Shown here piece by piece: positions 1 through 11,407 of a stretch of 64,000 nt of DNA. Both the position numbers and the translations under genes were made by a program. Origin of the DNA: Acanthosepion pharaonis (taxonomy: Eukaryota; Mollusca; Cephalopoda; Sepiida; Sepiidae); assembly GCA_903632075.3 (NCBI GenBank), contig CAHIKZ030003337.1, positions 1,988,001 through 2,052,000 of the forward strand, written 5' to 3'. Position 1 is the first letter of the stretch; every line of letters begins with the position of its first letter. The notes under the pieces were generated by a model. The model saw nothing but the letters and a program-made list of their open reading frames with translations, was not told the origin of the DNA and searched no databases.

Positions 1-16
1 AATTGTTTTATTTTTT

Positions 17-253
17 TTAAATGATTCCATCGTGAGACAGAAATTACTGTTTCGAAACTGTTCAGCAGTATTTAAGTTTCATTCCAATATTAAACCTTAA
101 CCTCTTGGGCGGTAGTTTCATCCTTGGATTCCAAAACAATGCTTGAGGAGGAAACTGCCACCAAGAGGTTATGGTTTAATATTGGAATTAAACTTAAATA
201 CTGCTAACCAGTTTCGAAACAGTAATTTCTGTGTCGCGATGGAATCAGATTTA
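17..253. repeat. Long foldback (MITE-like) inverted repeat
   Basis: Two arms of about 95 bp (roughly 17-112 and 148-253) are near-perfect reverse complements around a loop of about 35 bp. Both arms contain a segment beginning GATTCCATCG and another reading AGAAATTACTGTTTCGAAAC. A transcript would form one very long hairpin. No coding potential is visible. It fits a non-autonomous foldback DNA element; a long inverted duplication is the alternative. I could not find clear flanking target duplications. Confidence 0.8.
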
Positions 254-365
254 AAAAAAAAAGAATAATTATAATATATGAAGAGGGGAGGGAGTTGATA
301 AAGATTTACTTATAAGTCCTAGTAATTAACCCGTTGTAGGTGAAGAACAGATGGATACACAACGC

Positions 366-460
366 TCTCAAGGGTATTTGCGCGTAAGTGAATATAATGA
401 ACCCTATTAGAATTTGGACACAGCTCTGCGATTTCCAATTCCGAACCATTATCCATCAAC
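366..460 (-). repeat. tRNA-related SINE fragment (family S1)
   Basis: The text around CAAGGGTATTTGCGCGTAAG followed by TGAATATAATGAA matches the copies near 31450, 47060 and, on the other strand, 53860. This is only the head-proximal part; the distal part seen near 46870 is missing. Confidence 0.55.
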
Positions 461-604
461 CCTGAGAAAAGGGAACTTTTTAACGCATTATATACGACGT
501 GATATATAAACGCCATACCGGCTGCCAACATAGCGTTCAATTCTTACAAAGAGCGATGCATTAAAGCGGCAGCAGCCGCTATAAATTCTCTTTTTAAAAG
601 ATAA

Positions 605-607
<3 letters not shown>

Positions 608-646
<39 letters not shown>
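608..646. repeat. (TA)n microsatellite
   Basis: Pure TA dinucleotide tract of about 19 units in AT-rich sequence. Nothing else is seen between the SINE fragment and the transposon at 726. Confidence 0.95.
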
Positions 647-649
<3 letters not shown>

Positions 650-732
650 ATACTAAATAAAATTAAAAAAAATAATAATGGTAATGATGATGATGATAAT
701 GATTTTAATTCTGTATCGGAAACTATACCTTT

Positions 733-845
733 TCAACTTCAAATGATAATAATCAACTTCAAAATGGACTTATTTTCAGGTAAAAACAACTTCAAAATGA
801 AAATAATCAACTTCAAATTGGATTAATCAACTTCAAATTGAGAAT
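733..845 (+). repeat. Left subterminal repeat array of the mariner-type element
   Basis: About five imperfect copies of CAACTTCAAA(A/T)TGG spaced 16-30 bp apart lie just inside the left end. They are the complement of the array at 2150-2345. Repeated subterminal motifs often bind transposase; that role is inferred here. Confidence 0.8.
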
Positions 846-981
846 TAATATAATATTAATAAATTTAATATTTAATTCTTTTATTTTTATTTTAAAAGGG
901 ATATAAAAAAAATATAAACGTTCTAAGAAATTTATTTAAAAGATTACATCATCTAAGTTAATTACAGAGGAAGTAATCTCT

Positions 982-2043
982 TTATTCCAGATACGAAGTT
1001 AGTGCAAGTTTCAGGGAAATATTATTAATTGCCTCGGAGATCATCGCTTTTAACTTGCTGATCCGGAATTCTTTAGTAGTTAAACATCCCTGGCCATCAC
1101 CTCTTAAAATCCCAACAATTGAGTCTGCCATACTTCTTTTTACGTCAGCTTTAATGACTGACCAAACCTTTTTAATGGGATTTAACATCGGACTATAGGG
1201 GGCAAGTCTGAAAATTTGGTGTTGCTTAAATTCATCCTCCTCCACAACTTCTTCAATTGAAGTATGGCAAGGAACGTTATCAATAACTAAGACAACTCCC
1301 CTTTGATAAATTTCATTTGCCTTTCTAAGGCACTCCCTGGTCCATTCTATCGCATCCTCTTTTTTGAAAGAACCTCTTTTAATTTTATGATGAATTAATC
1401 CATTATTACTAATACATCCAATAACATGGATGTTATTTCCCCTGTAACCGGCCACGACTGTAGTGCACCTCGTGCCATTTTTAGAGTGACCTTCTCTTCT
1501 TGAAATATGGAGATTAAAATTGGTTTCATCCATATAAAGAATTGGCACACTTTGGGACTGAAATTCTAATAAATCTACTGGGTAATCCTTACGTTTCGCC
1601 TTATTGACATTATTATTGGCAGCTTCTGGTTCATAATGAACCGCTTTTAAAGTAAAGGCCATGGAGTCCAAGTGCTTTCTTATGCATTCTTTCGTCACAC
1701 GAACCTCATACTTTTGCTCTTGCGTAATTTTATATTTTCTTGCTCCTCCCCTAGAGTCATCCTTATCAACACCCTGGTCTAACCAACGGTATGCTGTTGG
1801 CAGAGGCACACCAATTGTTCTTGCCAGGTCCAATTTCCTGCTGCGGCATATGCAGCTAAAATCTAGGCCTTTTTTTCGCCAACCACAGTTTTCTTGAGGT
1901 AAGTCTTCCTCGGAGCTGTTGCTAATTCTTCTTCAGCTTCTTTTGTAGAGGTTTCTCCAGCAACATCATCAATCATCATTTTTGCCCATACGGGACTTTC
2001 TCCTCCTACTTTTACTGTAGGCTCACCCAATGCTTTCTTGGCC
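982..2043 (-). pseudogene. Tc1/mariner (IS630-like, DDE_3) transposase, inactivated
   Basis: The longest intact part is 283 residues read from 1833 down to 982. It begins with a helix-turn-helix (LARTIGVPLPTAYRWL) and carries a DDE core: first Asp in YMDETNFN (residue 102), second Asp in VIDNVPCH (185), then YSPMLNPIKKVW, where the third acidic residue is expected at residue 221 after a 35-residue gap. That position is Lys (AAA codon), a one-base change from Glu, so strand transfer should be abolished. Upstream, 1834-2043 reads in another frame as an N-terminal piece containing GEPTVKVGGESPVWAK and an AAYAAAGNW segment, interrupted by a TAG and a frameshift near 1833. The family cleaves and rejoins transposon ends in the nucleus at TA sites. 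Confidence 0.85.
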
Positions 2044-2149
2044 TCTAAGTTGTTTGTATTTTGGTTTTTTCTTCATCTATATAATGAAGATGAACAATTT
2101 CCTTCTTCATGGGGTAAATTAATTGAAAAAATAATTTTCAATTTAACAA

Positions 2150-2345
2150 ACAATATCTCAATTTCAAGTTGTTTATTCCAATTTGAAGTTGTTTATTCTT
2201 ATTTTGAAGTTGATTGTTTTTAGGTTTTTGACATTCTCTCAATTTGAAGTTGATTAATCCATTTTGAAGTTGATTGTTCCATTTTGAAGTTGATTGATCC
2301 AATTTGAAGTTGATTAATCCATTTTGGAGTTGATTAATTTTTTAC
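2150..2345 (-). repeat. Right subterminal repeat array of the mariner-type element
   Basis: Seven to eight copies of TCCAATTTGAAGTTGAT or close variants lie in tandem-like spacing (16-25 bp), inside the right end. The array is longer than the left one, so the element is asymmetric. Confidence 0.82.
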
Positions 2346-2381
2346 TTGAAACTAAGTTCATTTTGAAATTGAAAAGGTATA

Positions 2382-3046
2382 CATTATGCAGCATATGATT
2401 TTGCAGAAGTCACAAGATGGATATAAAAGTCAACAAATCAGAAAAAGTGGTTACGAGGGAATTCTTTTATTATTAGTGTTAAATTAACCGTTTGAAAATA
2501 AAAAAAAAACTGAAAATAATAATAATAATAATAATAATAAATTCCCTGGTACTAGACCAGACATGGCTCTCACTGCTTTATTCAATTGCAGATGTTAACT
2601 TGTACATCTTTTGTTTTGGACAATTAAGATGTGGCACAGGAAATATTCCGTTCATTTCCACAGAACTGCGTGTCAGATTCCTGACATTGAATATTATAGT
2701 TGGTCATATCCTCTAGAAACTAACACATTGTACATCTCTGTTCATGAGCGGGAGCAGCGAGGAAAAATCTTGGTCGAGAGTGTTGATAGACTTTTTAATT
2801 TGAAACATGAGACAGCTATGTCGAATTGGGAGTTATTTCTGTATACTTTGGGATATCATAACTGGGCCCCAACTTCAAAGTTATCCGGTATTTTTATCAA
2901 ATCCTGTCCCCATGTCACGTACATTTGTCTATGTGGCGTGTGCCTGGCATATCTGAATGGATGGCATGATAGATATATTGAGTATCGTATATTTGTACCT
3001 CAGCGACACTTTGGCTTACTTTTTGTTGTAACACAATAATAATAAC

Positions 3047-3088
<42 letters not shown>

Positions 3089-3282
3089 CTTGCCGATACT
3101 GGCTCTGCTTTGAAAACAGAAACATTACAAAAGGCATACTTGCTCGCAACAGAAAAGAGACTTCCATAAGTACAGAATACAACATATCAGTGAAAAGGAG
3201 AAAGGAACGTTTTATTTCCTTAAGTCACAAAAGGTGACTTGAAAATAATTTTTTGTGCTGTGCGGTAGAAGCAAAATAATAA

Positions 3283-3338
<56 letters not shown>

Positions 3339-3340
3339 TC
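2382..3340. other. Unclassified interval with three (TAA)n tracts
   Basis: (AAT)n at 2515-2541 and (TAA)n at about 3038-3086 and 3280-3338. A 142-codon open frame (2611-3039, plus) lies between the first two; I do not recognise it, it lacks a domain motif and has no clear composition bias, so I do not call it a gene. The TAA tracts may be LINE-A tails, because LINE-A copies near 14300 and 14870 end in TAA/AAT runs. Confidence 0.5.
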
Positions 3341-3785
3341 TTATTCCTGCCGCATAGGACCAATGCTTGCTGTATGGAAATTACGAACCAAATAAACTGA
3401 GAAGTGCAGTTTCTGTGATAAATATCCAGAAACACGTTGCACGGCATGAGCATCCATCGAATATAAAACTCAGCATGAGAGGGACGGCCAATATCTGCAC
3501 TTGAAAATCTGCAACTTTTATGGGAAGTAGCCTATGATAAATGTGTATGAATACCATCCAGAGTCGGTTACAAACATACAAAATGTAACAATTTTATAAG
3601 ATTTTTGCAATCCTTACAAAACAATCAATGCTAATCACCCAGACACAGTGAACAATGATCACAAAAACAGAATGTGTTTTCTTATTAACACGTCTATTTC
3701 CCGCAGAATCTGACATATATTTGAAGATCTTTCAAAAAGATCGATCAAAATACAAGGATCTTGAAGTAGAAAACTCAAATATCTC
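3341..3785 (+). pseudogene. LINE-A (restriction-like endonuclease LINE) 3' coding fragment, decayed
   Basis: Parallels the better copies at 13270-13780 and 14313-14740: a Cys motif related to CDKYPET, then a stretch ending in sequence equivalent to the VPADC...LKIF..LSKYKD region of the intact frame at 14378. Several stops and frameshifts. It ends where an antisense LINE-B begins (about 3785), and the same join recurs near 9595. Confidence 0.65.
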
Positions 3786-4445
3786 AACACGCAAGAGGGT
3801 GGAAAAATTAGGAACAGAAACATTAATAATAAGTGTGAAGAGGAAAGAGTAATCAGGAGGACAGTAGATAGCGACTGACATTGCATTTAATTTTTTGCAG
3901 ATTAAAATTGGCTGAAAAGCATGGAGTTGGAAGTGAGTTCCACAAGCAAGAAGTGCGCGAAAAACTGTTAACATAGAATTTTAAGTTACATCTAGCCATC
4001 TCTACTATAAACGGATTAGATTTACATGCCAGATTTACTGTGCTTAAAGTTTTAAAAAAAAGTCTAGCTACAATAGTGAAGAGCTCATTCGAACAATTAC
4101 CATGTATTTTTTAGAAAAAACAGAGAGGTAAACTTACGGCGGTGGACAAGTGACTGAAGCCGAGCGGCCAGAGCAGGACCGATAATATTGTTGATTCTTC
4201 TTTGGATATTATCAAGGATCTCAAGGTAAATAGCAGGGACACTGAACCATATGTGGCAGCAATATTCTATATATGGACGAATGATAGATTTATAGAAATG
4301 TAAAACGGACTTTGGAGATAAAGATTGTCTCGCACGACACAATGAACCAACTTTCTTTGCAGCTGACCTAGCAATGGATTCCACGGAGTCTTTCCACTTC
4401 ATGTCAGCTGAGAACGTTAGACCGAGTAGGCGCAGCGAGTCACTT
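3786..4445 (-). pseudogene. LINE-B (Jockey-like LINE) reverse transcriptase C-terminal part and 3' UTR
   Basis: Read on the minus strand, 4402-4097 gives a 101-residue open frame with the thumb-region signature of Jockey/CR1-type LINEs: MKWKDSVESIARSAAKKVG, then SVLHFYKSIIRPYIEYCCHI and LEILDNIQRRINNIIGPALA. Downstream another frame gives RTSCLWNSLPTPCFSANF and ends with a stop at the end of the ORF near 3850, followed by 3' UTR. Catalytic motifs lie upstream and are absent. This is a 5'-truncated, frameshifted insertion, as LINEs usually leave. The enzyme in intact relatives copies its own RNA at a nicked target. Confidence 0.85.
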
Positions 4446-5911
4446 GAAGCCCTAAAATTGTGTTAAAATTATTTGAATTTCGGCATTAAATAACCCATTA
4501 ATGGTTGATATACCACTAAACAAATTCAAGCAACCAACTCTTTATGTGCCCTCTGTGCAACCATACCGATCATTTAATATAATGCTGCTGTTGTTTTTGT
4601 TTTTCTTGAGAGATATTGAGTTTTTTCTTTTATTTTGTTTTCATAATTGCTGGTTTACTTATCTAATACTTGTGTTCACTTGTCTTTTTGTATTTTGATC
4701 CATTTTCTGGTTGGCTCAATTTACCCCCACACCAAAAAAAACATTTTACAATTGAATCGACACAATAACATTTCTGTTTATAGAAAGAGAAAATCGATAG
4801 CCTTTCTATAGCATGAACGTTGATTTACTGCTTCTCTTATCGATATTTCTTCTCTTATTCTGTTTCCGAATAAGACTTTGTATATCACACATGATTGTCT
4901 CCCTTTTATTAGATTTTTGAGGCCCGGTGTTGTTGGCAATAATTAAATTAGATGATTTAAACTTTTTATAGTAGATGATAAATCTAAGGTGTTTATTGGG
5001 ATTGCTGAGTGATATATGTAACGTGATAATTTTTTTTTTAATTTTTCTAAATTTCGTTAAGATTAATTTCATTTGTTTGTCGACGACGTGGTTATGGAAT
5101 TTATTGTTAATTAGGCTTTGTTTAATGTTGCTATGTTTCTTAAAGGATAATATCACAGAAGAAGATATTACTTTGATCCTGTAAAAATATTCCCCCTATG
5201 TAAACATAAGGCTGTCTATGTATCCTCATACCCACTGGAACAATGCTTTACCAAAACTAATAATCAAAAAACAGTATAAAATATTTAAATTGGGCACACA
5301 TGCATCCCACTAACGCAATGACTTGTCACCTGTCGAAACGCAGTGCAATCTGTGCACATATTGACCATTACATCATGAACGACCAAATAATAAACATCAA
5401 CATAAGACAGATATAAGTGGATAACACCAAAATACTCTCTAGCACCCAATGCAAGGAAAGACTGAAAATCATAGAAGCTATTATTATACAAACATCGTTC
5501 ATCACAAAAGATGGAGCTTTGAAACGTATATGATCTAATTAATGTGAACATAGATTATATTAGTATTAAAAATTAAAATAAATAAAATCTAATAAATAAA
5601 TTGCATTCTTTCTATTCGACCTTGTTCCAAATAACCTTTACACATGATGTCACACGAGACCATGTCAAACCCCCAGCGCCCCAAAGAATACCAGAATGCA
5701 GACAAATAAATTCTAACTTTCGCAAAGATGTCACATTGGTTCTTGAGAGTGACTGCCAGAGATGAAAGTACTTGAACAAAAAAATAACAAATTATGAACT
5801 TCGGACTGTTTATCCAAAACTTCGAGCACAAGAATCAACACCTTATCCGAAAATTGAAAGAATATTTTTAAAAATGAAAACAGTCGGTTCCTTCCTTCAT
5901 GAATAATTGTT

Positions 5912-5914
<3 letters not shown>
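4446..5914. other. Unclassified AT-rich sequence
   Basis: No recognisable element. A 116-codon lysine-rich frame on the minus strand (5156-4806) and shorter frames are present; none shows a family motif. A faint resemblance of the first to Penelope-type pre-endonuclease sequence was too weak to call. Confidence 0.4.

Positions 5915-5993
<79 letters not shown>
5915..5993. repeat. (TC)n(TA)n compound microsatellite
   Basis: A TC tract runs directly into a TA tract of about 24 units. Confidence 0.95.
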
Positions 5994-5996
<3 letters not shown>

Positions 5997-6714
5997 AGAG
6001 ATTTTAGGTGGGAAAATTACGGGTTCTTTTTCCGTAATTTCCTGGTGGAAAGGCACTTTAGGCAGGCAGGTTTATTGCCATAAAATGCTCGATATCAAAA
6101 GGTAAGAATACGTCACTCAAATGGGGGGGGGGAATTTTAGTCATGCCGATTTCGAAGTTTAATGAGTGCATTGTAGTAATGCTTTCACTCTTCAAGACTG
6201 TTGGTGTCTCTGCTGCTACTTCTCAATTTCTTCATATTTATGTATAGTTTGGTGTAATCTGATATCTTTATGTGGGTGTTTTTTTTTTTCACTTAATGGG
6301 TGCTGTGTTTTCTGTTGTGTTGTGTTATCTGCTGTTTCTTAAGTGGTGTAGAGTTTTTTGATGATTGTTTGCTTTGTATTTACTGACCCCCCCACCCCCA
6401 CCTTTTGATCGTACTAGCTTAATAAGATGCTTTGTATTTGTATGTATTTTGGTAGCTAAAATGCTTTCCGTGTATTAGTAAATATTACATCAGTCGTACT
6501 GTATTATGCAGTGTTTGATTTAAACCTGCCGAACGCAAAAATAAGAAACAAACCAATGCAAAGGAAAGGTAAAGAAACAATAAATATTCCAAAAAAATAG
6601 AATAATGCCTAAACAAATATAAGAAGATTTCAAAATCAATTACAGGCCGATTTTCGATCAGATCGATCTACGACCTCTCGGTCAAAAACAATCATAGTTG
6701 TAAGTCGAAGATGA

Positions 6715-6766
<52 letters not shown>

Positions 6767-7101
6767 GAAATATAGTTTTAAAGTGTGCTATATTTATGGG
6801 ATAAAGTCCTCAATAACAGAGATAGAGCGTACGTAAATATATATATAAAAGTGAACATTGAAGTCAACAGTCAGAGGCGACAGGCTGTTTCATGCTAGAG
6901 GCAATCGTCAGGCCGCGAATTCTGGATATTTACTCGGCTATTTATACATATGGGTCAGTGATGCATTGTGGGTAATCTATTTTGGCGGTTATAAATAATA
7001 CAAAATGAAAATGAAAAACAAGTAAAATAAATTAACCCAAACAAATAAATAAATAAGCAAACAAACCACTCCTGCTAAATAACCGCCAGAAGAGAGAGGG
7101 G
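5994..7101. other. Unclassified interval with (TA)n at 6717-6763
   Basis: Holds a G run at 6124-6132, a (TA)n tract at 6717-6763, and on the minus strand at 6911-6885 a CTGACGA...GCATGAAAC hairpin-like module of the type repeated elsewhere in the window. No gene seen. Confidence 0.5.
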
Positions 7102-7150
<49 letters not shown>

Positions 7151-7329
7151 GCTTATTAGTAGCTAAATAATACATTTTACTTGAACGCATAACACATCAA
7201 GCTTCTTTGCGAAGCTGGGACACTATGAGTAAACCCAGGCCATTAAAACAACAACCTGCTGCCGATAAACGACATATATAATAACCTTTGGCATCTAAGC
7301 ATGCATGTATAAATAAAAAAAAAATAAAA

Positions 7330-7381
<52 letters not shown>
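7102..7381. repeat. (GATA)n and (TA)n microsatellites
   Basis: (GATA)n of about 12 units at 7102-7148 and (TA)n of about 24 units at 7333-7381, separated by ordinary AT-rich sequence. Confidence 0.93.
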
Positions 7382-7383
<2 letters not shown>

Positions 7384-9035
7384 GTATTATAATTTGGGCA
7401 CGATTTACTCATTTATTCAGATACTGCTATTTGCAAAACAAACAAAGACAACATTCAGCTTCCTAATAAATCTCTAGAGTATAAAGGTTTTATGGGTGCA
7501 ACATTAACCACCGCTATGAAGAGACCAAAAGAATAAAAAATAAAATAAATAAACTGCATAATATCCAATGCGCGATGCAATGGATTTACACTATGCTCCT
7601 TTTAGTTTTATTCTTATTTTGTTTTTCCTTTTAAATTCTCAACGAAAATGCTATCTCCAACATTAACATCGCTTTGTATTACCCACCTACGTGTATATGC
7701 CTACTTCCTTTGCAAGTCTAGCTTTCTAGGTCATAAAACAAGCACATGCGCAATAAACACTGAATCAATTTCAAAACGCTGGTTTGGAAGCTTAATTTTT
7801 ATTGTATACTTTATCCGCTGACTGTTTGCTACGTATGAAGAATGTCATTCGTTGTCTTGATAGTCAGAAGGATACAATCTCTGAAGACTTAATGACAACC
7901 TAGAATCATACATAAACACACAAAGTCTTTTTCTTTGTATAACGTCTTTCTTCTATCAACTCACAGTTGATATCTCCAATAAATCAAGGCGATGGAAAAT
8001 ATTTACTCTTCAGAAACCTACATTGATCTTTGTTGAAAATGTCAAAAGGAAAAAAAAAACAAATGGGCTTTGAAAAGAAAAGTCTGGAATTTTACGAGCA
8101 TGAACTCATATCTGAAGTGCTTCGGCCATAACTCATTTTCCTTCGTTCGCATATAAATGCAGACTTTGCCTCTAAATTAACGTTAGTACTTGTACAAGTT
8201 TTCTATCTATTTGTGGCGATAGATGTATTGAGTAAACTTCCAAAATCTTTACATTTTTTGAGTCAGAAAGAAGTAGTATCTTTTTTTTAGATTTGCGATT
8301 AATATATTTTATGTAATTTTTCAACGGCAACGTTTAATGTAGTATTCTTTATTGTCTTCTATTAAAATTTGAAAACAAACTTCATATTCGGATTTTTATA
8401 ACATTTTAGGCGAGTGTTACCTCCTAAGTTGAATAGATTGGCAATTACAGATTTGAAACTTATTTTTATAAAACAACAAAATCGAAGATTTTAAAAGCAT
8501 TGAAAAAATATATATACGGGGCAAACGATAGCTTGTTCATTTTAACGCCTCCAAAATTCAATTTCTCTCCATTAATCCTCTGAGAGTTCCCCCTCCAGGA
8601 AAATGACACGATCCGCCTTCTCGGGCTAACATTTTCAGCCGACAATAAATAAAAAGACTATATTGAATTTGTTGTGGATTCCGGGAATGGAATCCTGCAC
8701 CAATAAATAAACAACGCCAGTAATTGAGATAGAAAAATAAGTGTATTAAACGTAAGAATACAGACTTGAAGTGAAGATTAGTAGTCCAGGAATGCGGGTT
8801 AGTAGGAAGTATATGTACAAGTCTCTGTAAGTAAAGCCGTAATCATCTCTCTCTCTCCCTGGACTCTTGTATAACTCTCTGAGAACACCCTGTGTCTGTC
8901 TCCGTATCTCTCAACCTGTCGCAACGTATCTCAACATATCCCAACATATCCCAACGGCAGGTATTCCCTCTGTCAGTACAGAGTCCATCTTATGTAAAAA
9001 GAGGAGAGCCCCACAACAGAATCCGTTGTTAAGTC
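7382..9035. other. No recognised feature
   Basis: AT-rich sequence without a coding signature. A short perfect hairpin, GGATTCC with GGAATCC, sits near 8674-8694. I cannot assign a family. Confidence 0.4.
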
Positions 9036-9850
9036 AGCTGCTAAGAAAGTTGGTTTACTCCAATATCCACCTTACATATCTCTAAGTCTACCATTCGTTC
9101 ATGCTTACAATATTGCTGCCACATATGGTCCGGTTCCCCTGCTATTTACCTTGAGAAATCTAGAAAGAATCAACAATATTATTGGTCCTCATCTGGCATC
9201 TCGGCTTTAGCCACTTTCCCACCACCATAAGTTTTCTTCTCTGTGTCTTTTCTATAAATACATTGATGGTTATTTTTTCCCCGATGAGCTCATCGCTATT
9301 GTACCCAGACGTTTTGAATTTAAGAGCGGTACAAGACTGGCATCGAGATCTCATCAATTTATAGTTGAGCTGACTAGATGTAACTGTAAATTCTATGTTA
9401 ACAGTTTTTTTCGCGCACTTCTTGCTTGTGGAATTCACTTCCAACTACATGCTTTTCAGCCAATTTTAATCTGCAAAAAATTAAATACAATGTCAGTCGC
9501 TATCTACTGTCCTCCTGATGACTCTTTCCTCTTCACGCTCATTATTAATGTTTCTGTTCCTAATTTTTCCACCTTCATGCGTGTTGAGATATTTTGGTTT
9601 TCTACTTCAAGAACCGTAAATTCTATGCTAACAATTATTTTTCTCGCATTCCTCACTTGTGGAACTTCCTTCCAACTCCATACTTTTCAGCCAATTTTCA
9701 TCTACAATAATTTAAATGAAATGTCAATCGCTATATACTGTCCACCTGATTACTCTTTTCTCTTCACGCTCATTACTAATGTTCCTTAATTCTTCCACGC
9801 CCTTTAACCCCTTGTGTCTTAGTGGCTTTACTGCCATGAATGGGATGATA
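9036..9850 (+). pseudogene. LINE-B C-terminal fragment with a duplicated 3' end
   Basis: Starts with sequence equivalent to SAAKKVG and continues through HIWSG-like and IIGPHLASRL-like stretches in shifting frames. The C-terminal stretch (TGTAACTGTAAATTCTATG... to the stop and 3' UTR) occurs at about 9376-9590 and again at about 9606-9785, so the terminal 190-210 bp is present twice in tandem. Between the copies is a short antisense LINE-A remnant shared with the junction at 3785. The tail ends in CCCCTTGTGTCTTAGTGGCT, resembling other LINE-B tails. Non-functional. Confidence 0.82.
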
Positions 9851-11328
9851 CCGATTCATATAATGAACGAATCCTGTAATAGTTTTTAGAAATAGCTCTC
9901 TTTCCTTCGAAGCCATTGTTTCAAAAAGAAAACTACAATTCATTTTTTGAGAATTTTTTCTGATAAATATTATGTTTTGATCTTGAAATATCGGATGTTG
10001 TGTTCTGCGGCCTTCTTTATTGTTTAAAATTCTGAGATGTAATATCCCCATTATTCCGTTAATTTTTTTTTTATTTTGATAATTTTTTAGTCGATCTGCG
10101 CTTGAGCCGTCATCACGATTATACTGTATTCACTAAAGTTTTAAGGAATTTTGAATGATTACTTGACTTGGCATCACTACGTTTTAAAGAATTCACAAAT
10201 CTGAACTATTAAAATTTGCTGTTTATTACTTAATATTATTGTTGATTTTATTCGTAGCAAGACGTTTGGTCGCTCAGATCTGTAACGTTAATTACTGTGT
10301 GATAAGGACAATAAATAAATCTTTGAGAAAGATCATTAAGTAAAAAGCAGCTTAAAGTACGTTGGTGGAAAACATTTAAGTATGACAGACCGGAGAGTGA
10401 ATTCGCCAGTGACTACCATCGAAAGAAACAAGTTAATGAAAATGTATGACGTCATATCATAAAGAGATATAGGTTTCAACCACTTAAAATAATGGAATTT
10501 AATTATACCGACTTCTTAAAGAAGTCTAGTTCGACATATTTTCAGGAAAAGCCAATATTTTATGTATGTCGCCGGTAAATATGATGTAGACAGTACATGG
10601 TAAATAATGCCATATCATTTTATAATAATTGCGCTCATAAAGATGCATCGTGCATATACTTAAAGAAATGGCGTTAATACATTTGCAATTTCGGATTCCT
10701 CTTACTCTTTGCTGCCTAGCAGGTGAGATCTTTAATTTTTGTGGAAATTTTGCGATCCTGAAGAGCTTTTTAACCGAAACCATTTTTAAATTCCGCACCT
10801 TTTGACCTGACACCACCTTTTATTAAGACCAACTGAGAATATTGAGAAATACTGTGCACCCACTTATTAAGACTCTTCTTGTATTAAGCAACTGAGAATC
10901 GTGTTTCAAAAAAACATTGCAATAAAGATGACTATAAATAAGGTCCCAAGACCAAATCTGCCTTAGTAATAGAATATTCTTAATAAAGAATTTTAGAAAA
11001 CAAGGGCAGCAAGCACACGCTGGGATAAAAACAATGCATATTAGGATGCTATTCTAAATAAATCATGAAATAAAAATAAGTATTTCACTTCTAGTAATCA
11101 TACAGCTTTATCCATAATTCATCTCACGAAAACTTATTTACGGTCGGGTAGAAACGCTTCATGGTTGAGTTGAAATATACAGTCTGTTGAATAATGCTTC
11201 GCATGAACGATATTTGTAAAAGAAATCTGAATATTTTTTTCACTTACTTGTGGTATAGAATATGCGAATAAATTAATAACTTTATGGTATATCGACTCTT
11301 ATATAACGGTCATGATTCTAATAACGCA

Positions 11329-11333
<5 letters not shown>
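9851..11333. other. No recognised feature
   Basis: AT-rich, with several short open frames of no known family. A loose repeat of TTATTAAGAC...AACTGAGAAT occurs at about 10820 and 10864. I see no element ends. Confidence 0.4.

Positions 11334-11405
<72 letters not shown>
11334..11405. repeat. (TA)n microsatellite
   Basis: Pure TA tract of about 36 units. Confidence 0.95.
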
Positions 11406-11406
<1 letters not shown>

Positions 11407-11407
11407 G

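Larger units (their letters stand above)
726..2379 (-). mobile_element. Complete Tc1/mariner-superfamily transposon with subterminal repeat arrays
   Basis: The ends are inverted: the left starts TACCTTTTCAACTTCAAA and the right, reverse-complemented, starts TACCTTTTCAATTTCAAA. Each end is flanked by TA (724-725 and 2380-2381), the target-site duplication of this superfamily. The single coding region runs on the minus strand (982-2043) and reads as a DDE_3-type transposase. Between each end and the coding region lies an array of an approximately 20-bp motif, TCAACTTCAAATTGGA on the left and its complement on the right. Total length is 1654 bp. The transposase is broken, so the copy is not autonomous, but its ends look intact and might still be moved in trans. 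Confidence 0.88.

Noticed and set aside
2611..3039. 142-codon frame as a gene
   Set aside because: No recognised motif, no coding-like composition, and it lies between TAA tracts in repeat-rich sequence.
4806..5156. 116-codon minus-strand frame as a Penelope-like fragment
   Set aside because: Only a faint FKKxxNIKQxL resemblance; Lys/Asn/Ile-rich composition of AT-rich DNA explains it.
6885..6911. Definite hammerhead ribozyme call
   Set aside because: CUGACGA and GAAAC are present but I could not form helices I and III with the required closing pairs, so it stays a hypothesis in the findings.
8655..9000. LTR beginning near 8669 (TTGTTGTGGATTCC)
   Set aside because: No TG...CA pair with flanking duplications and no second copy found.
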